From Amarolinea aalborgensis (GTDB lineage: Bacteria; Chloroflexota; Anaerolineae; SSC4; Amarolineaceae), in NCBI RefSeq assembly GCF_900491745.1, contig NZ_UETR01000003.1, positions 248,001 through 312,000 of the forward strand: a DNA stretch of 64,000 nt. The letters run 5' to 3'. The position numbers were made by a program, and so were the translations under genes. Positions 40,451-48,882 of the stretch are shown here, in pieces. The notes beneath the pieces are model-generated. The model was not told where the DNA came from. It saw only the letters and a program-made list of their open reading frames with translations, and did no database searches. Position 1 is the stretch's first letter, and every line of letters begins with the position of its first letter.

Positions 40451-43400
40451 CTACCCGGCGACGAACCGCCCATCGTCCAGCGCCTGCGCCTGGCCCAGGG
40501 CGACGAGCGTGGCGAGCCAGTCGGCGACGCGGGCCGGTGAAGCCCCGCTGAACGCGGCGGCTACTTCGGCCGCGCGGACCGGCCGGCCGGCGGACGCAGC
40601 CAGCGCACCGCGCACCGCGGCCGCCTGCGCGGCCATGCCCTCAGGCCAGGCGCGCAAGACTGCCGCAACCTCCCCGGCTTCTGCTTCTTCGATCTGCAGC
40701 GCGGCCTGCTGCGCCTGGGGCGCGGACCCGGCCGGCGCCTGGTAGTCCGGCCGCAGCCAGCGAATCAGGCCGGACGCCTCTTCCGCGGCCCGCGCCGCGT
40801 TGAGCGCGACCAGCCGCGCCAGAATCTCCTCATCGGGCAGACCTTGTCCTGCGCCTGTCGCAGGATCGGCCGGCCAGCCGTACGCTTCGGCGACGGCCGC
40901 GTCCAGGTCGTCGTGCAGCTGCTTGAGGATCGAGACCAGCCCTTGCGCGTGGATGATCTTGTCCTTGGCGGTCAACGCCTCGCCGCCGCGCAGCTTCGCC
41001 AGCACGTTGTACAGGTCGGTGAGGGTCAGCCTGGGGTGTTGAGCCTGCTGGCGCTTGCGGTGCGCATCCAACTCCTCAGCCAGGGCGCGGATGCGGGTCT
41101 TTTGCGCATCGGTGGCGGCGGGGAAGGGAAATTTCTCGAAGCAAGCGGTCTTGACGTAGACCGGCCTGTCCTCAAGCCTGCTGCCTGTCCGCATAGCCCA
41201 GGTGACGTGAATACTACTGGAAAGGACACCCAGAAAATAAGCGTCATCGAGAGCAATGTTGATCAACTTATTGTCGGGTAGAACCTCAGCATCTAGGAAG
41301 ACAAAGATGCGATGCTTGGATGTCTCCACTGTAGCAATGTAACGGTGAAGACCTCGCAACGCTGATCTGAGCTCTGTGTTCTTTCGGCCAAACAGCCACC
41401 AGTTTTCTCGTCTATACCGCTCTTGGTTCTGATCTCTCTCGGGCTTAACTCGCTCCAAGACTCGTTGATAGACTGCTGGGAAGCGCTGTCTCACCTCTTC
41501 GGCAGTTAATCCGTCCAGATCAATAACCATGAGGCCACGAGAGGTTTGCGCAATATCTCGTCCGTTTCGATAGTGGCGAATATGCTTCTCTAACCCAGTG
41601 ATTGATCCAAGACCGAGAGCTACAGCTTCGGAAGGTGTCACCAGGAATCCGGCGCCGTGTAACTTCACTCCCGTATTGCTGATCGCAGAGTTGGCGCGTA
41701 GGGCAGATGAACGACCGACCTCTACGCCGATATTCAAATCAGACAAAATCATACCTGATCTTGCCCGAAGTTGGACGGTTATCTCGCCATCTGTACCGCT
41801 GGACTCTCCTGTCACCTCGCACACAACTCCGGCTCGGTCTCCGAACTCCGCAACAGTCATGGCTACTCTAACAGCAGCACCATCAGCGCTATCAACCCAC
41901 GGATGATCGGGAATGGCAAACACAAGCGAGAGTTGCGGGGTGCTGTTGATATAGTGCTCCAACACTTGTCGGTTTAGAGGCTGGCGCAGGCTGTTGGTGG
42001 TGATGAATCCAAACCGACGTATCTTGCCGGTGCGCACCAATTCCGCTGCTTTGTCCCACCAGAACATCACATAGTCGGCCGAACCTGGCACGTTGGAATA
42101 TGCCCCACGGAGCGCTTCGACGTAACCATCGCCCAAGAACCCGCGCATCCGCCAGTTCCCGATGAACGGCGGATTGCCCACGACGAAATCGGCCGGCGGC
42201 CACGCGGCCGGCCGCGGGTTGAGGTAGCGCCAGGCGGGCATGCGGGCGGTTTCGTCGGGCACCGGTTCGCCGGTGACGGGGTGCAGCCTGGTCGTGCGGC
42301 CGTCCCAGCGCGTGACCGGCCGGCCTGCGGCGTCCAGCAGCGGCTCGACCGCGTCCCACGCCAGCATCGCGTCGCGGCACTCGATGTTGTGGAAGCTGCG
42401 GATGATCGGCTCGGCCAGGTGCGCCAGGTCGCCCTCGGTGCGCAGGCGCCACTGCAAATAGCCGATCCACAGCACCAGTTCGGCGATGGCCGCGGCGCGC
42501 GGGTTCACCTCGATGCCCAGGAATTGGCGTGGGGAGACGGTGACGCTCTCCACGTCGAGCAGCATCTGGCTGCCGCCCACCTGCCGGCGCACCTCCAGCA
42601 CCTCGGCCTGCAGGCGCATCAGGTGCTCCAGGCTGACGTAGAGGAAGTTGCCCGATCCGCACGCGGGATCCAAGACCCGGATGCTCGCCAGGCGGCGCTG
42701 GAAGGCCTCGATCTCGGCCAGCGCCTTCTTGCTCTCGCCCTCATCGGTCAGGCGCGCGGCCGCGGCCTGCACCGCCTCCCACTCAGCGCGCAGCGGCTCG
42801 ACCAGCGCGGGCAGCACCAGGCGCTCGACGTACGCGCGCGGGGTGAAGTGTGCGCCCAGCTTGTGGCGTTCGGCCGGATCGAGCGCGCGTTCCAACAGCG
42901 TGCCAAAAATGGCTGGCTCGACGTCGCGCCAATCGGCCTGCGCGGCTTCGATCAGCAGCTGCAGCTGATCTGCGGTCAGCGGCAGCGCGCTGGCGTCCGC
43001 GAACAGCCCGCCGTTGAAGTGCTTGATCGGCGCGCGCAGCGCCAGCGAGAAGCCGCCGGCCGCCATCGCCTGCCACAGCTCGCGCACAAAAACCGGAAAA
43101 TGGGCTACGCTGTGGCGCGCATCGGCCAGCAGCTGCGTGAAGCTGCCGGTTGGCAGCAGCCCCACATCCTCGGCGAACATCGTGAAGAGGCAGCGCATCA
43201 GAAACTGGGCCACGGCCTGGGGATCGAACTTCCCCTCCAGCGCCCGCGCCAGCCGCGCCAGGCGGTCGGCGATGTCGCGCGTCACGCGCGCGCTGCGCCG
43301 GCTGGGGTCCAGGCTCATCGGATCGAGCCAGACCTGGCGCAGGAGTGCGCGCACGTCCGGGTCGGCCAGCTCGGCCAGCTTGAGGCGGTAGTGGGCTGGA

Positions 43401-43930
43401 TCAGGAAAGGGGACGTAGTTGCCGCCGCTGCGCGTGAATTCGCTGTACAGCGCCAGGCTGTCGCCTACGTCGGCCACGATCAGGAAGGGCGGCCGGCCGC
43501 CGTCGGCGACCTCGGCCGGGGGCAGGTTGCGCGCGTACGACTGCGCCTGCTGCCGCGCCCGTTCCATCGCCGTGTCCCAGGACGCGGCCCCGCGCAGGGC
43601 CGCGCCGCGCTTGCGCGCCCGGCTGGCCGACTGTCCGGCCAGCGACAGCGCGGACGCGCCCGCCTCCGCGTCGCGGCCCTGCTTGGCCTCCAGCACGAAG
43701 CAGCCGCGACGATAGAGGTCTATGCGACCGGTCGCGCCGTGGGGCAGCGGCACCGCTTTTTCGAAGACGTAGGCGTTGGCGGCCTCATCGGGCGTGGTCG
43801 GCTGCGGACGCGCGACTTCCAGCACGTCGCACAGCTCGGAGAGGAAGAGCTGATAGTTGGCGCGCTCGGCCGCGCCGGAGGCAGCCCAGCGCGCGATGAA
43901 AGGGGCAACGAGGGTCGGTTGGTCGGTCAT
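40451..43930 (-). CDS. MmeI-like single-polypeptide type II (IIL/IIG) restriction-modification enzyme
   Basis: 1159 aa. N-terminal PD-(D/E)xK nuclease with Asp71, then nine residues, then Glu81-Ala-Lys83 (IDLYRRGCFVLEAKQG), almost the spacing of MmeI. A helical spacer (HFNGGLFAD, LGAHFTPRAYVERLV) follows, then an adenine N6-methyltransferase with motif I LDPACGSGNF (about 419-428) and motif IV NPPF (about 584). Residues about 600-910 would be the target-recognition domain and C-terminal helices follow. Such enzymes both cut and methylate, with one recognition domain, so no separate modification gene is needed. The recognition-domain DNA (about 41195-42130) is visibly poorer in GC than both flanks, suggesting a swapped-in domain. 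Confidence 0.85.
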   Translation of the reverse strand: MTDQPTLVAPFIARWAASGAAERANYQLFLSELCDVLEVARPQPTTPDEAANAYVFEKAVPLPHGATGRIDLYRRGCFVLEAKQGRDAEAGASALSLAGQSASRARKRGAALRGAASWDTAMERARQQAQSYARNLPPAEVADGGRPPFLIVADVGDSLALYSEFTRSGGNYVPFPDPAHYRLKLAELADPDVRALLRQVWLDPMSLDPSRRSARVTRDIADRLARLARALEGKFDPQAVAQFLMRCLFTMFAEDVGLLPTGSFTQLLADARHSVAHFPVFVRELWQAMAAGGFSLALRAPIKHFNGGLFADASALPLTADQLQLLIEAAQADWRDVEPAIFGTLLERALDPAERHKLGAHFTPRAYVERLVLPALVEPLRAEWEAVQAAAARLTDEGESKKALAEIEAFQRRLASIRVLDPACGSGNFLYVSLEHLMRLQAEVLEVRRQVGGSQMLLDVESVTVSPRQFLGIEVNPRAAAIAELVLWIGYLQWRLRTEGDLAHLAEPIIRSFHNIECRDAMLAWDAVEPLLDAAGRPVTRWDGRTTRLHPVTGEPVPDETARMPAWRYLNPRPAAWPPADFVVGNPPFIGNWRMRGFLGDGYVEALRGAYSNVPGSADYVMFWWDKAAELVRTGKIRRFGFITTNSLRQPLNRQVLEHYINSTPQLSLVFAIPDHPWVDSADGAAVRVAMTVAEFGDRAGVVCEVTGESSGTDGEITVQLRARSGMILSDLNIGVEVGRSSALRANSAISNTGVKLHGAGFLVTPSEAVALGLGSITGLEKHIRHYRNGRDIAQTSRGLMVIDLDGLTAEEVRQRFPAVYQRVLERVKPERDQNQERYRRENWWLFGRKNTELRSALRGLHRYIATVETSKHRIFVFLDAEVLPDNKLINIALDDAYFLGVLSSSIHVTWAMRTGSRLEDRPVYVKTACFEKFPFPAATDAQKTRIRALAEELDAHRKRQQAQHPRLTLTDLYNVLAKLRGGEALTAKDKIIHAQGLVSILKQLHDDLDAAVAEAYGWPADPATGAGQGLPDEEILARLVALNAARAAEEASGLIRWLRPDYQAPAGSAPQAQQAALQIEEAEAGEVAAVLRAWPEGMAAQAAAVRGALAASAGRPVRAAEVAAAFSGASPARVADWLATLVALGQAQALDDGRFVAG

Positions 43931-43957
43931 GATTATTCAGTATAGAAATTTCGTTGG

Positions 43958-44281
43958 CTACAATTTCACCCACACCAGCCGGTCGAAGCCGAGCGCCACG
44001 ATGGCGAAGGTGTGCAGACGCAGCTTGGCGCCATAAACGGCATGGAGCGTGGCGCGGTAGCCCACGGCCTTGCGCGTCGCCTCGGCCAGCGCCGCCGCAA
44101 CCAGGGGCAGGCCAGCCAGTTCCTCACGGGGCGTCGCTTTGACCGCCTCGCCGGTCAGGCCCAGGTCGCTCAGTGGGATGTACTTGAACTCCAGCAGCGC
44201 ATCTTGCAGCGTGTACTTGCGCATATCCGGCCGCACGATCAGGGTGGCGACTTTCGGAGAAAGCGCCGTCATGTCCGCATA
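43958..44281 (-). pseudogene. 3' remnant of a PD-(D/E)XK nuclease / AAA-ATPase-like gene
   Basis: Only the C-terminal part of the family is present: TLIVRPDMRKYTLQDALLEFKYIPLSDLG, with the LEFKY nuclease strand, then GYRATLHAVYGAKLRLHTFAIVALGFDRLVWVKL. The N-terminal ATPase part and a start with ribosome site are absent, and the toxin gene at 44283 abuts the break. These proteins are common, fast-evolving and often inactivated in gut and sediment bacteria. Confidence 0.65.
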
Positions 44282-44282
44282 G

Positions 44283-44675
44283 CTACGCGCCAGGGCCGGC
44301 TCCGAATCGGTTGACAAAGGGGTTGAACAGCGACAGACCCGCAATCCACTTGAAATCGTCCGTATTTCGGGTGACAAGGGTGAGATTGCGTGCCAGAGCC
44401 GTGCCAGCCACCAGCGCGTCTCCGAGGCTCATCTTGCGTAGTCGCCGAAGCTTGACGGCTTGCTCCAGGACATCTTGAGACAAGGGCAAGACTGGCGCAG
44501 CAGCAAAGAACACCTCAAAGTGCTGCCGCTCTTCCTCGGTCAAACGATGATAGCCAAGCACTTCGACGTAACTCACTGCCGACACAGCGGGGGTGTTCTG
44601 CGCAATGAACTGGCGCAATGCCTCATGGGTTGGCTGCGCCGCATAGATAATGATGTTACTGTCAATGAGCATCAT
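44283..44675 (-). CDS. PIN-domain toxin (VapC-like)
   Basis: 130 aa, ATG at 44675 overlapping the antitoxin stop by 4 nt (ATGA). Acidic residues: Asp5 (LIDSNIIIY), Glu38 (SYVEVLGY), Asp86 (LGDALVAGTAL), and Asp106/107 (TRNTDDFKWI). All four PIN positions are filled, so it should be an active RNase toxin. The C-terminal NRFGAGPGA reads into the edge of the nuclease pseudogene and may be a replaced end. Confidence 0.85.
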   Translation of the reverse strand: MMLIDSNIIIYAAQPTHEALRQFIAQNTPAVSAVSYVEVLGYHRLTEEERQHFEVFFAAAPVLPLSQDVLEQAVKLRRLRKMSLGDALVAGTALARNLTLVTRNTDDFKWIAGLSLFNPFVNRFGAGPGA

Positions 44676-44965
44676 ACTTCCCTGCCCGGCAGCATTCGAT
44701 CAACGCGCACTGTCCGTTCCCAAGCGCCTGCGTCACCAATATCCCCGAGGGCGTTGATCTCGGCCAGTATTCGCAGGGCCGCAGCCATCCGTGCGCCCTG
44801 GCTTTCCACATCTTCACTGGCTGCAACCGGTAGCTCATCCAATACGGTTACGTATACCGCGACGGCTTGGTCGGTCGGAATTCGCTCACGCACATCCCCG
44901 CGCCATTCAAGATAGTTGCCCCGCAGGATCGCTCTGTACGTTGAAAGTACTGCTTGTGTTGCCAT
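44672..44965 (-). CDS. Antitoxin of the PIN toxin pair
   Basis: 97 aa, with AAGGAGGG before the ATG at 44965. Not a textbook family: an N-terminal short segment (TYRAILRGNYLEWRGD), a strand-rich VAVYVTVLDEL, and a helical RMAAALRILAEINALGD, which resemble antitoxins recorded upstream of PIN genes in cyanobacteria and Chloroflexota. The call rests on position, size and the 4-nt overlap. Confidence 0.65.
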   Translation of the reverse strand: MATQAVLSTYRAILRGNYLEWRGDVRERIPTDQAVAVYVTVLDELPVAASEDVESQGARMAAALRILAEINALGDIGDAGAWERTVRVDRMLPGREV

Positions 44966-44987
44966 AGCGCCCTCCTTGATTCATGCA

Positions 44988-45048
44988 TGATGAACCTCAT
45001 CAGCATCGTAGCCTGTGTATTATACGCCAAACAGAGGCTGCGCGGCAA
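44988..45048 (-). promoter_or_regulatory. promoter and palindrome of the PIN toxin-antitoxin operon
   Basis: Minus strand: TTGCCG (45043-45048), 18 bp, TATAAT (45019-45024). Downstream is TGATGA-GGT-TCATCA (44988-45002), a 6-bp perfect inverted repeat likely bound by the antitoxin complex. Confidence 0.6.
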
Positions 45049-45207
45049 TTGATGGGCAGGACGCAGATAAACGCAGGCTGATCTGCGTCCTACTCGGGAA
45101 CCTCGTAAATGGTTACGCTGCCAGATGGCATTCTGGCTAGAGTCATGTTACAATATCCCAGGGCGATACGATTCGCTAACCAGACGCATTACGAAAGGAA
45201 CATTCTC

Positions 45208-46203
45208 ATGGCACGGATTGCAATCCACGGTTTTGGTCGCATTGGGCGTTCGCTGATGAAGGTGGCGCTCAAGAACAACCTGTTCACACCGGTCTCGATT
45301 TCGGACATCAAAGACATTCCGACGTTGGCCGCGTTGTTCGAGGTTGACTCCAACTACGGCCGCTGGGGCGAAGACGTTAAAGCAACGAACAATGGCTTCG
45401 TCATCGGCGGGCGCGAGATTCTCTACTTCGACTCGATGAAGGCCCTGCCCGACTGGCGGGCGCTGGACATTGATCTGGTCATTGACTGCACCGGCCGCGC
45501 CACCACGCGCGCGGGCGCGCAGGCTCATCTCGATGCAGGCGCCAAGCGGGTGCTGGTCAGCGCGCCGAGCAAGACGCAGGCAGACTGCGACGCCGTGCTG
45601 CTGCCGGGCATCAATCTTGACACCTTCGATCCGGCGAAGCACAAGATCGTCAGCATGGCGAGCTGCACCACCAACGCGCTCGCCCCGGTCGTCAAGGTGG
45701 TCATCGAAAACTTCGGCATCAAGTACGGGCTTTTCTCGACCATCCACGCCTACACCAACACGCAGTCGCTCACGGACCAGCCGATGAAGGATCGCCGCGA
45801 TTCCTGGGCCGCGACCGAGAACATCATTCCGTCTTCGTCCGGCGCCGCGCGCGCCTTGTCGTTCATCTGGCAGGGCCTGAAGATCACCGGCAAGGCGTAC
45901 CGTGTGCCTACCCGCACTGGCAGCATCGCCGAGCTGAACCTGCTTACCGAGCGACCGGTGACCGCACAAGAGGTCAACGACGCCTTCCGTCAGGCTGCCG
46001 CCGTGGCGCCGCTGAAGGGCATCATGGGCGTGTTGGAAGATGAATGGGCCTCGTCCCGCATTGTGGGCGACCCGCATTCGTCCATTGTGGACCTGCCGCT
46101 GACCGTGGTGCAGGGCGATTTGCTCTCCGTCGCCGCATGGTACGACAACGAGATGGGCTACTCGACGCGCCTGGCCGAAACCGCCGCGCTGCTCGCCCGC
46201 TAA
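45208..46203 (+). CDS. gap: Glyceraldehyde-3-phosphate dehydrogenase, type I
   Basis: 331 aa. The ATG at 45208 follows AAAGGA. NAD-binding IHGFGRIGRSLMKVAL at the N-terminus, catalytic Cys153 in SMASCTTNALAPV, and the substrate-site segment SSSGAARALSFIWQGL. It catalyses oxidation and phosphorylation of glyceraldehyde 3-phosphate in glycolysis. It lies upstream of pfk and fba on the same strand but is separated from pfk by 302 nt with repeats, so it is probably a separate transcript. Confidence 0.96.
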   Translation: MARIAIHGFGRIGRSLMKVALKNNLFTPVSISDIKDIPTLAALFEVDSNYGRWGEDVKATNNGFVIGGREILYFDSMKALPDWRALDIDLVIDCTGRATTRAGAQAHLDAGAKRVLVSAPSKTQADCDAVLLPGINLDTFDPAKHKIVSMASCTTNALAPVVKVVIENFGIKYGLFSTIHAYTNTQSLTDQPMKDRRDSWAATENIIPSSSGAARALSFIWQGLKITGKAYRVPTRTGSIAELNLLTERPVTAQEVNDAFRQAAAVAPLKGIMGVLEDEWASSRIVGDPHSSIVDLPLTVVQGDLLSVAAWYDNEMGYSTRLAETAALLAR

Positions 46204-46238
46204 CCAGCGCCATCGCCCGACAGGGCGTCGCCAACGTG

Positions 46239-46454
46239 ACCAGGACTTACGCACTCAAGCTCTCAGACGGTCCGCGACCCTCGTTTGGTCGCTCGAAGAG
46301 CAAGAAATTCTAACGCAAAGACGCATAGACTCAGAGCCGCAAAGCGTTTATTGGCGTCTTTGCACCGTGGCGCCTTTGCGTTGAAGCATTTGGTTCCGGC
46401 TTGTCCGCGTTAGGTCGCAGATCGGCTGGGAGCCTCTGTGGTGTAAGTCCTGGT
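46239..46454. repeat. 216-bp element with 12-bp terminal inverted repeats
   Basis: ACCAGGACTTAC (46239-46250) and its exact complement (46443-46454) bound a segment with no gene. Inside is another inverted pair, AACGCAAAG (46312-46320) and CTTTGCGTT (46374-46382), from the dispersed CGCAAAGACGC family. Could be a MITE or a nested insertion of one repeat in another; no clean target duplication is seen. This fills the gap 46204-46505. Confidence 0.55.
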
Positions 46455-46505
46455 AACGACTGACCTCCTGCCAGGATGAGGTAAACTGCCTGGGGAGAAA
46501 CGAAG

Positions 46506-48749
46506 ATGTCAAACACGCCCGTAACGGCGATTGGGGTCCTCACCAGCGGCGGCGACGCGCCCGGTATGAACGCGGCGCTGCGCGCGGTGGTTCGTACGGC
46601 GCTGAACCGCGGGGTCGCGGTCTACGCCATCTTAGAAGGCTACCAGGGGATGGTGGACGGCGGAGACCGCATCCGCCAGATGACCTGGGATGACGTCAGC
46701 GGCATCATGCAGCGCGGCGGCACCGTGATCGGCACCGCGCGCTGCGCTGCGTTCCGCACGCGAGAAGGCCGGCTGCTGGCGGCCAAGCACCTGCTGGAAC
46801 GTGACATTGACCGCCTGGTAGTCATTGGCGGCGATGGCAGCCTGAGCGGGGCGAACGAGTTTCGCCAGGAATGGACCTCGCTGCTGGCGGATTTGGTGCA
46901 AAGCGGCGCGGCGACCGCCGAGCTGGCGGAACGTCACGCGTACCTCAACATCGTCGGCCTGGTCGGCTCCATTGACAACGATTTTTACGGCACCGACATG
47001 ACGATCGGCGCGGACACGGCACTGCACCGCATTACCACGGCGCTCGATCAAATCAGCAGCACCGCGGCCAGCCATCAGCGCAGCTTCGTCGTGGAGGTGA
47101 TGGGGCGCAATTGCGGCTACCTGGCCCTGATGAGCGCGCTGGCCAGCGGCGCTGAATACTGCCTGATCCCGGAAAACCCGCCCGATACAGACGATTGGGA
47201 AACCCACATGTGCGACGTGCTCAAGGCCGGCCGCGCCGCAGGCCGTCGCGACCTGACCGTGGTCATCGCCGAAGGCGCGCGCGACCGCAACGGCAATCCC
47301 ATCACCAGCGAGCATGTGCGCCAGGTGTTGGCCGAGCGCTTGCATGAAGACGTGCGCGTCTCCATCTTGGGGCACATTCAGCGCGGCGGCGCGCCCAGCG
47401 CGTTCGACCGCTGGATGAGCACCCTGGTCGGCTCCGCGGCCGTGGATGAGCTGCTGGCGGCCGGGCCGGAGAGCGAACCGCAAATGATCGGCATGCGCTA
47501 TAACCGCATCCGGCGCCATCCCCTGATGGAGTGCGTCGCGCAGACGCGCGAAGTGCCCAAGGCCATCGCCGCGCACGACTACGAACGCGCGATGAATCTG
47601 CGGGGCAACAGCTTCAATGAGGCGCACCGCACGTTTCGCACGCTGCTGCGGGCCTTACCGCACGCGCCGCAGCCCGGTCAGCGACGCCTGCGCCTGGCTA
47701 TTTTGACGGCCGGCGCCGCGGCGCCCGGCATGAACACCGCCGTGCATGCGGCGGTGCGACTGGCCATTGACCAGGGACATATCGCCCTGGGGGTTATGAA
47801 CGGTTTTCAGGGCTTGCTTGACGGCCAGATCAAAGAACTCGATTGGATGAGCGTGCACGGTTGGGGCGCCGTGGGCGGCACGCTGCTTGGCTCCAGCCGA
47901 ACGTCGCCCGAAGGCCCCGACCTGGCGATCGTAGCGCGCACCCTGGAGGAACATCAGGTTGACGGTCTCTTGGTGATTGGCGGCTGGCTGGCGCATCGCG
48001 CGGCGTACAATCTGCATGCCGCACGCGCGGACTACCCCGGCCTCAACATCCCCATCATCTCCCTGCCCGCGTCCATTGATAACAACCTGCCCGGCAGTGA
48101 AATCAGCATTGGCGCGGACACCACCCTCAACAGCATCGTCGAGGTGGTGGACAAGATCAAACAATCGGCCGTGACCACGCGCCGCTGTTTTGTCATCGAA
48201 GTGATGGGGCGGCGCTGCGGCTACCTGGCCATGATGAGCGGCCTTGCCACCGGCGCGGAGCGCGTCTATTTGCCTGAGGAAGGCATCACGCTGCGCGATC
48301 TGGAAGCCGACCTGGGCGAGATGACCCAAGCCTTCCGGCGCGGTAAGCGGCTGAGTCTGGTGATCCGCAACGAAAACGCCAATCCGTTGTACACCGCAGG
48401 TTTCATTTGTTCCTTATTCGAGCAAGAGGGCGGCGGCCTCTTCGATGTGCGTCAGGCCATCTTGGGTCATATGCAGCAGGGCGGCGACCCTTCGCCGTTC
48501 GACCGCATTCAGGCCACGCGGCTGGCCGCGCGCTGCCTGGCCTTCCTGGTCGAAGAGGCCGGAAAGGGCGCGGCGACGGGCGCGGTCATTGGCTTGCAGA
48601 ACGGCCATGTCACGATCCACGACATGGAAGAGATGCCCGCGCTGGCTGACCGCGCGAACATGCGGCCAAAAGAGCAGTGGTGGTTGGATCTGCAGCCGAT
48701 TGCGCGACTGATGACTCAACTCAGCGACGCCGCTGAGGCAGGGGCGTGA
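46506..48749 (+). CDS. pfkA: Fused double-domain 6-phosphofructokinase (eukaryote-like architecture)
   Basis: 747 aa, twice the normal bacterial length. N-half (1-370): TSGGDAPGMNAALRAVV, ATP-site GGDGS with Asp110, catalytic SIDND (Asp157, Asp159), MGRNCGYLA. C-half (about 395-747) is a second phosphofructokinase fold (TAGAAAPGMNTAVHAAVR, MGRRCGYLA), but GGDGS has become IGGWLAH and TIDND has become SIDNN, so ATP-site and catalytic Asp residues are lost. This is the same pattern as eukaryotic phosphofructokinase, where the second half is the allosteric site. Committing step of glycolysis, cytoplasmic. Whether the C-half binds effectors is inference. Confidence 0.88.
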   Translation: MSNTPVTAIGVLTSGGDAPGMNAALRAVVRTALNRGVAVYAILEGYQGMVDGGDRIRQMTWDDVSGIMQRGGTVIGTARCAAFRTREGRLLAAKHLLERDIDRLVVIGGDGSLSGANEFRQEWTSLLADLVQSGAATAELAERHAYLNIVGLVGSIDNDFYGTDMTIGADTALHRITTALDQISSTAASHQRSFVVEVMGRNCGYLALMSALASGAEYCLIPENPPDTDDWETHMCDVLKAGRAAGRRDLTVVIAEGARDRNGNPITSEHVRQVLAERLHEDVRVSILGHIQRGGAPSAFDRWMSTLVGSAAVDELLAAGPESEPQMIGMRYNRIRRHPLMECVAQTREVPKAIAAHDYERAMNLRGNSFNEAHRTFRTLLRALPHAPQPGQRRLRLAILTAGAAAPGMNTAVHAAVRLAIDQGHIALGVMNGFQGLLDGQIKELDWMSVHGWGAVGGTLLGSSRTSPEGPDLAIVARTLEEHQVDGLLVIGGWLAHRAAYNLHAARADYPGLNIPIISLPASIDNNLPGSEISIGADTTLNSIVEVVDKIKQSAVTTRRCFVIEVMGRRCGYLAMMSGLATGAERVYLPEEGITLRDLEADLGEMTQAFRRGKRLSLVIRNENANPLYTAGFICSLFEQEGGGLFDVRQAILGHMQQGGDPSPFDRIQATRLAARCLAFLVEEAGKGAATGAVIGLQNGHVTIHDMEEMPALADRANMRPKEQWWLDLQPIARLMTQLSDAAEAGA

Positions 48750-48882
48750 AGCCTGAGCGCAGAGAATTCTCACACGAAGCCGCAAAGACACAAAGAAATC
48801 GGTTTGGGTCTCAGGGTCTTAGTGTCTTGGTGTGGGTCATTTATTCGGTTCTGAGTTTTATGGGTTAGGGAGGGTTATTCTC

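Noticed and set aside
42281..43945. 554-codon open frame on the plus strand
   Set aside because: Antisense to the MmeI-like enzyme; composition biased, no recognisable motif.
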